Positions 14,707 to 18,771 of a DNA stretch of 18,771 bases are shown here, one piece after another. A program made the position numbers and the translations under genes. The notes under the pieces are model-generated. The model was not told where the DNA came from. It was given only the letters and a program-made list of their open reading frames with translations, and did not search any database. Source of the DNA: Clostridium sp. CAG:253 (GTDB taxonomy: Bacteria; Bacillota; Clostridia; Lachnospirales; Lachnospiraceae); NCBI GenBank assembly GCA_000436755.1, contig FR887336.1:19450-38220 (forward strand), in the 5' to 3' direction. Each line of letters begins with the position of its first letter. The stretch's first letter is position 1.

Positions 14707-16677
14707 ATGAGAAATTGGAAAGGTGTATTAGCAATGGGATTGTCAGCAGCTTTAGTTATCAGTGCTGCACAACTCATTCCTGAACAAAATGTAAAAAGTG
14801 CAAATGCTGAAACAATAGATAACTCGAGTGACAATATGACTCCTCCAAGCGGCATGCCGGAAGGAACACCTCCTGCAAAACCGGACGGAGATACAAGCGG
14901 AAAACCCAGCGGTTCTGCTCCGGGCGGCTCATCAAGTGCCGTTACAAGTTATGACTCAGTAAACTCCATTACATCTGATACTTCCATCTCAGGTGAAACA
15001 ATCGAATCGACAGGCACAGATGAAAATGCCATAAACATATCAAACGGTGCCACAGCAACAATTGACAATTCAACAATAACAAGGACTTCATCTTCAAGCA
15101 CAGGCGGTGATAACTCAAGCTTTTACGGTGTCGGTGCCGCCATCCTCAACACGGAAGGTACAGCAAACATCACAAACAGTACAATAACAACTGATGCTGC
15201 CGGAGGTGCAGGTGTATTCTCTTATAACAAAGGTGTAACTTATGTCTCAGATACAACAATAACTACAAACAAAGACACATCAGGCGGAATACATGTAGCA
15301 GGCGGCGGTACTTTATATGCATGGGATGTAACAGCAACTACAAGCGGCCAGTCTTCCGCTGCAATAAGAAGTGACAGAGGCGGCGGCACAATGGTAGTTG
15401 ACGGCGGAACATACACAAGTAACGGTGTTGGTTCTCCTGCTGTTTACAGCACCGCTGATATTGCTGTAAACACTGCAAAACTTACTGCAAACGGTTCAGA
15501 AGCCGTATGTATTGAAGGACTTAATTCACTTCGTCTTTTTGATACTTCACTCACAGGAAATATGAGTGATGACAGCCAGAATGACTGTACATGGAATGTA
15601 ATACTTTATCAGAGTATGTCAGGTGACTCACAGGAAGGAAACAGTACATTTGAGATGAACGGCGGAACACTTACTGCTAAAAATGGCGGCATGTTCTATA
15701 CAACAAATACAGAGTCTACATTTATTCTTTCAAATGTAAATATTAAATATGCCGATGACAATGATTTCTTCCTCCGCTGCACAGGAAATAACAACCAGAG
15801 AGGCTGGGGTACATCGGGCAGCAACGGTGCTGACTGTCTCTTTACCGCCGACTCACAGGAAATGGAAGGCGATGTTATCTGGGATTCAATCAGCAAACTT
15901 GATTTCTATATGACAAACGGCAGCACACTCACAGGTGCTCTCATTGATGATGAAACATGTGCAGGTTCAGTCGGAAGCGGTTATGCAAATGTTTATATTT
16001 CAAACGACTCTACATGGATAGTAACTAAAGACAGCACTCTTTCAAAACTTTCATGTGAAGGAAAAGTTGCAGATAAAGACGGTAATACTGTCACAATCAA
16101 AGGAACTGACGGTACTATATATGTACAGGGAACTTCTTCTGTTACAGTAACAGTATCTGAATACAGCGACAGTGCAGACCTCTCAGGAGCCTCAAAAACA
16201 ACAAGCTGGTCAGATTATAAAGCAGCCAAATACTCTGACAGTTCTTCTGACAACAGCAACTCTTCTGACAACAGCAACTCTTCAGATAACAGCAGTAATG
16301 ACAGTGACAGCACTACTTCAACTCCGGCACCTACAGCTACACCTGATGCCACAGAAACACCTTCTGCTACTGCTACACCAACAGATTCAACAGTAACAGT
16401 CAAAGCTTCAAAAGTACAGAGTGCTAAGAGAAGCAAAAAACGCACAAAAGCTGTCGTAAAAGTAAAGAGCGTAAATGATATTACAGGTTATCAGATAAGC
16501 TATTCAACTTCAAAATCATTTAATACTGCCACAAAAACAGTAAATAGTAAAAAAACTAAAATTACTATTTCCAATTTAACCAAAAAGAATGTATATTATA
16601 TTAAAGTAAGAACATACAAAACAGTAAACAAAAAGAAATATTACAGTAAATGGAGCTCAGTTAAAAAGCTTAAATAA
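14707..16677 (+). CDS. Secreted beta-helix surface protein with Fn3-like C-terminus
   Basis: A 656-aa exported protein. The start at ATG 14707 is favoured because AAAGG is 11 nt upstream; GTG at 14698 has only 2 nt. The signal peptide is MRNWKGVLAMGLSAALVISA with probable cleavage after VKSANA. Then follow a Pro/Gly/Ser-rich stretch (about 45-80, PPSGMPEGTPPAKPDG), a long Ser/Thr/Asn/Gly-rich region of beta-helix-type repeats (about 85-490; e.g. ATIDNSTITRT, ANITNSTITTD, TYVSDTTITTN), an SSDNSN/Thr-Pro linker (about 510-565) and a basic Fn3-like domain (about 570-656; GYQISYSTSKSF, YYIKVRTYKTV) common in Lachnospiraceae surface proteins. Six cysteines lie in the helix region. No LPXTG is present. 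Function is unknown; carbohydrate or polymer binding is a guess. It leads an operon with the two-component genes, 21 nt upstream. Confidence 0.8.
   Translation: MRNWKGVLAMGLSAALVISAAQLIPEQNVKSANAETIDNSSDNMTPPSGMPEGTPPAKPDGDTSGKPSGSAPGGSSSAVTSYDSVNSITSDTSISGETIESTGTDENAINISNGATATIDNSTITRTSSSSTGGDNSSFYGVGAAILNTEGTANITNSTITTDAAGGAGVFSYNKGVTYVSDTTITTNKDTSGGIHVAGGGTLYAWDVTATTSGQSSAAIRSDRGGGTMVVDGGTYTSNGVGSPAVYSTADIAVNTAKLTANGSEAVCIEGLNSLRLFDTSLTGNMSDDSQNDCTWNVILYQSMSGDSQEGNSTFEMNGGTLTAKNGGMFYTTNTESTFILSNVNIKYADDNDFFLRCTGNNNQRGWGTSGSNGADCLFTADSQEMEGDVIWDSISKLDFYMTNGSTLTGALIDDETCAGSVGSGYANVYISNDSTWIVTKDSTLSKLSCEGKVADKDGNTVTIKGTDGTIYVQGTSSVTVTVSEYSDSADLSGASKTTSWSDYKAAKYSDSSSDNSNSSDNSNSSDNSSNDSDSTTSTPAPTATPDATETPSATATPTDSTVTVKASKVQSAKRSKKRTKAVVKVKSVNDITGYQISYSTSKSFNTATKTVNSKKTKITISNLTKKNVYYIKVRTYKTVNKKKYYSKWSSVKKLK
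16243..16296 (+). repeat. Three tandem 18-bp repeats encoding SSDNSN
   Basis: Two identical 18-bp units (16243-16260, 16261-16278) and one diverged unit (16279-16296) encode the linker between the beta-helix region and the Fn3-like domain. Length changes in whole units would keep the frame. Confidence 0.85.
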
Positions 16678-16698
16678 CAGACGCGGAGGACAGATACT

Positions 16699-17376
16699 AT
16701 GAAACTATTGCTGGCTGAAGATGAAGTAGAACTTTCAAATGCACTTACAGCGATATTACAACACAATCACTATACGGTTGATGCTGTCTACGACGGACAG
16801 GCGGCAATAGAATATCTTTCGGTAGAAGAATATGACGGTGTCATCTTAGACATAATGATGCCAAAAAAAGACGGTATTGAAGTCATAAAAGAGCTCAGAG
16901 AGAGCGGGAATAATGTTCCCGTTCTCTTTCTGACTGCAAAATCAGAAATTGATGACAGGGTACTCGGACTTGACCTTGGTGCAGATGATTACCTTACAAA
17001 ACCATTCGCCATGAAAGAACTGCTTGCAAGAATACGCTCCATAACACGCCGCAAAACAGAAAATGCAAGCACCGTATTAACCTACGGAAACACAAGTCTC
17101 GAGCAGACAACTGCTGCCTTGTCAGCTAACGGTTCCGATACTTCCATACGCCTCACAAACAAAGAATTTCAAATGATGGAAATGTTTTTATCGGCACCGG
17201 AAACAATTATATCCGTTGACAGACTTTTTGAAAGAATATGGGGATATGAAAGTGATACGGAAACAAATGTTGTTTGGGTAAACATCTCAACACTTAGAAA
17301 AAAGCTTACCTCACTTGGTGCCGACATATGTATAAAAGCAATGCGAAATCAAGGCTATATCCTGACAAAAAAATAA
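16699..17376 (+). CDS. OmpR-family response regulator
   Basis: A 225-aa two-domain regulator. The receiver domain has acidic Glu7-Asp8, phosphoacceptor Asp51 in VILDIMMPKKDG, Thr79 in FLTAKSE and Lys101 in LTKPF. The C-terminal winged helix contains IRLTNKEFQMMEMFL, IWGYESDTETNVVWVNISTL and ends AMRNQGYIL. GGAGG lies 9 nt before the ATG. It follows the beta-helix gene by 21 nt and precedes its kinase by 16 nt, so all three form one transcript. It probably regulates this operon and perhaps other envelope genes (inference). Confidence 0.93.
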   Translation: MKLLLAEDEVELSNALTAILQHNHYTVDAVYDGQAAIEYLSVEEYDGVILDIMMPKKDGIEVIKELRESGNNVPVLFLTAKSEIDDRVLGLDLGADDYLTKPFAMKELLARIRSITRRKTENASTVLTYGNTSLEQTTAALSANGSDTSIRLTNKEFQMMEMFLSAPETIISVDRLFERIWGYESDTETNVVWVNISTLRKKLTSLGADICIKAMRNQGYILTKK

Positions 17377-17392
17377 TATGAAAGGATAATCT

Positions 17393-18679
17393 ATGGTACA
17401 AAAACTAAGAAAACGCTTTATACTTGTTGCAATGCTTTCCACACTTATCGTTCTTCTGTCCATGATAGGCGGTATGAACATACTTAATTTTGACAAGTTA
17501 AAAAGCCAGGCAGATACAATGACACGCATGATATGCGAAAATGACGGTAAATTCCCACAAAGCAAAAATAATAATGAACCGGCTCCTGCTCCTGACGACA
17601 ATAAAACTCCACCCGAAAAAAATAATCCGGATAATGCAAACCCACCAAAAATTCCTAACGGACAGATAGATGCCGAAACACCTTTTTCGACAAGATATTT
17701 TTCCGTTAAAATAAACAATAAAGGAACAATTACGGACTCTAATCTTGAAAGTATAGCATCAGTGACAACCGATGACCTTGACAGCTACATATCTGCCATA
17801 AAATCAAAAAAATCCGACACCGGATTTTACAGACAGTTCCGCTATAAAAAATATACGGCAGACTCATATACACTTTATATTTTCGTAGACTGCAATCAGA
17901 GCCTGTCAACCTTTAAAAACACCCTTTTCACAAGCCTTTTAATGTCCGGTATCGGTTTTATTGCGGTTCTCATTCTTGTCATAATATTTTCAAAGATAGT
18001 GCTTCGCCCCGTCGTGCAAAGCTATCAGAAACAGCGCCAGTTTATAACAGATGCAGGCCACGAATTAAAAACACCTCTTACAATCATTGATGCCAACATT
18101 GAAGTTATAGAAATGGAAAATGGAGAAAGCCAATGGACAAAGAGCATTCAAAACCAGATAGCAAGACTTACAACAATGGTTCAGCAGTTTATCACTCTCT
18201 CAAAAATGGAAGAAAAGAACGCGAACTTTCATAAAACCCATCTTCCACTAAATACTATATTGACGGAAAGCCTTGAACCCTTTGAGGTTATATTCTCATC
18301 AAAAAATATTGAAATTAACACAGCTCTTGAAAAGGAGGCATTTGTTTCAGGAGACGAAAAACTTGTCAGACAGTTATTTGAGATACTTATAGACAATGTA
18401 GCAAAATATGCAACAGAAAACAGTATCTTCAAAATCTCGGTAAAAAGAAAAGGCAGAAAAAATATTATTGTATTTGAAAATGAAAGTGACAACATCTTCG
18501 AGGGAAATCTTGATATGCTCTTTGACAGATTTTACAGAACAGACGCGTCAAGAAACTCCTCAACAGGCGGCTCCGGAATAGGTCTTTCCGTTGCCAAAAC
18601 CATTGTTTCTCTTCACGGCGGTACTATTCACGCCAAAAGCGATGACGGGAAATGCATACAGATTATTATTTCTATGTAA
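17393..18679 (+). CDS. Sensor histidine kinase with proline-rich external loop
   Basis: A 428-aa membrane kinase. TM1 spans about 10-32. The external region (about 33-178) begins with a Pro/Asn-rich stretch (PAPAPDDNKTPPEKNNP) and continues as a small mixed alpha/beta domain (RYFSVKINNKGTI, YTLYIFVDCNQ). TM2 spans about 180-203 and runs almost directly into the HisKA helix, so no clear HAMP domain is seen. The H-box is DAGHELKTPLTII. The catalytic domain has N-box ILIDNVAKYA, F-box LFDRFYRTD and G2 GGSGIGLSVAK. The G1 box is degenerate: FENESDNI instead of DxGxGI. Ser/His kinases of this subfamily often show that change. AAAGGA precedes the ATG. It is the partner of the adjacent regulator; its ligand may be linked to the surface protein. 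Confidence 0.9.
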   Translation: MVQKLRKRFILVAMLSTLIVLLSMIGGMNILNFDKLKSQADTMTRMICENDGKFPQSKNNNEPAPAPDDNKTPPEKNNPDNANPPKIPNGQIDAETPFSTRYFSVKINNKGTITDSNLESIASVTTDDLDSYISAIKSKKSDTGFYRQFRYKKYTADSYTLYIFVDCNQSLSTFKNTLFTSLLMSGIGFIAVLILVIIFSKIVLRPVVQSYQKQRQFITDAGHELKTPLTIIDANIEVIEMENGESQWTKSIQNQIARLTTMVQQFITLSKMEEKNANFHKTHLPLNTILTESLEPFEVIFSSKNIEINTALEKEAFVSGDEKLVRQLFEILIDNVAKYATENSIFKISVKRKGRKNIIVFENESDNIFEGNLDMLFDRFYRTDASRNSSTGGSGIGLSVAKTIVSLHGGTIHAKSDDGKCIQIIISM

Positions 18680-18724
18680 TTTTACATTACTATGTAATCT
18701 TGCATTACTATGTAATCTTGCATT
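18671..18724 (+). repeat. Three tandem 18-bp repeats across the kinase stop codon
   Basis: Units actatgtaatcttgcatt at 18689-18706 and 18707-18724 are identical. A first unit (18671-18688) matches at 15 of 18 positions and contains the kinase TAA stop. Each unit repeats ATGTAA, i.e. an in-frame stop. The first unit also contains ATGTAA-TT-TTACAT, a short dyad. The region to the window end (18725-18771) shows no gene. Confidence 0.85.
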
Positions 18725-18771
18725 AAAACCTGCATATACAAAAACACGGCTGTTAAACAAAACTTAGCAGC

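Noticed and set aside
16172..16445. Open frames on both strands over the SSDNSN/Thr-Pro linker
   Set aside because: Low-complexity repeats keep other frames open; the translations are Leu/Thr/Gln or Ser/Leu repeats without motifs.
18671..18724. CRISPR-like short repeats
   Set aside because: Units are directly adjacent, 18 bp long and without spacers; there are no cas genes.

Overview
The window is AT-rich DNA from a spore-forming, probably motile Clostridia-type Firmicute. Gene content and codon style resemble gut Lachnospiraceae. The grounds are a SigK-type sporulation sigma factor, YhaM, an MCP and a CheY, a CD1871A-type small CXXC protein, lysine-rich Fn3-like surface domains and strong AGGAGG-type ribosome sites. 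No tRNA, rRNA, CRISPR array or intact mobile element was found. The genus cannot be fixed from sequence alone.

Layout. (1) 23-1902, minus strand: a PutP-type Na+/solute symporter with its own promoter and a dyad operator, then a tiny Lar-like zinc-ribbon protein whose ribosome site lies in a triplicated 14-bp repeat. (2) 1983-5992: a divergent locus. Leftward runs a three-gene envelope thiol-redox operon made of a 46-aa CXXC membrane protein, a NapH/YccM-like polyferredoxin membrane protein and a TlpA-type thioredoxin lipoprotein. Rightward runs an OmpR-type response regulator (TTG start) and its histidine kinase. (3) 5993-6902: a gene graveyard holding an unrecognised C-terminal scrap, a LacI-family regulator with an internal deletion, and the tail of a MATE transporter joined to it at a deletion junction; the LacI-type operator upstream still looks intact. 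(4) 6906-10533, minus strand: sigK, a CheY-like regulator, yhaM, a possible 28-aa membrane peptide and rlmD. (5) 10622-14458, minus strand: an MCP, a class I methyltransferase and a divergent MraY-like sugar-phosphate transferase. (6) 14707-18679, plus strand: a secreted beta-helix surface protein with a proline-rich N-terminus, a Ser/Asn/Asp linker and an Fn3-like C-terminus, followed closely by an OmpR-type regulator and a histidine kinase whose external loop is also proline-rich.

How the genes work together. The two most system-like loci are the redox operon with its divergent two-component pair (electron delivery across the membrane to an extracytoplasmic thioredoxin) and the beta-helix/RR/HK operon (a surface protein made together with its likely sensor system). 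Several annotated starts were moved from the longest open frame on the basis of ribosome sites and promoter positions. These are the RR at 4107, the TlpA lipoprotein at 2927, sigK at 10533, the MraY-like gene at 11578 and the beta-helix protein at 14707.
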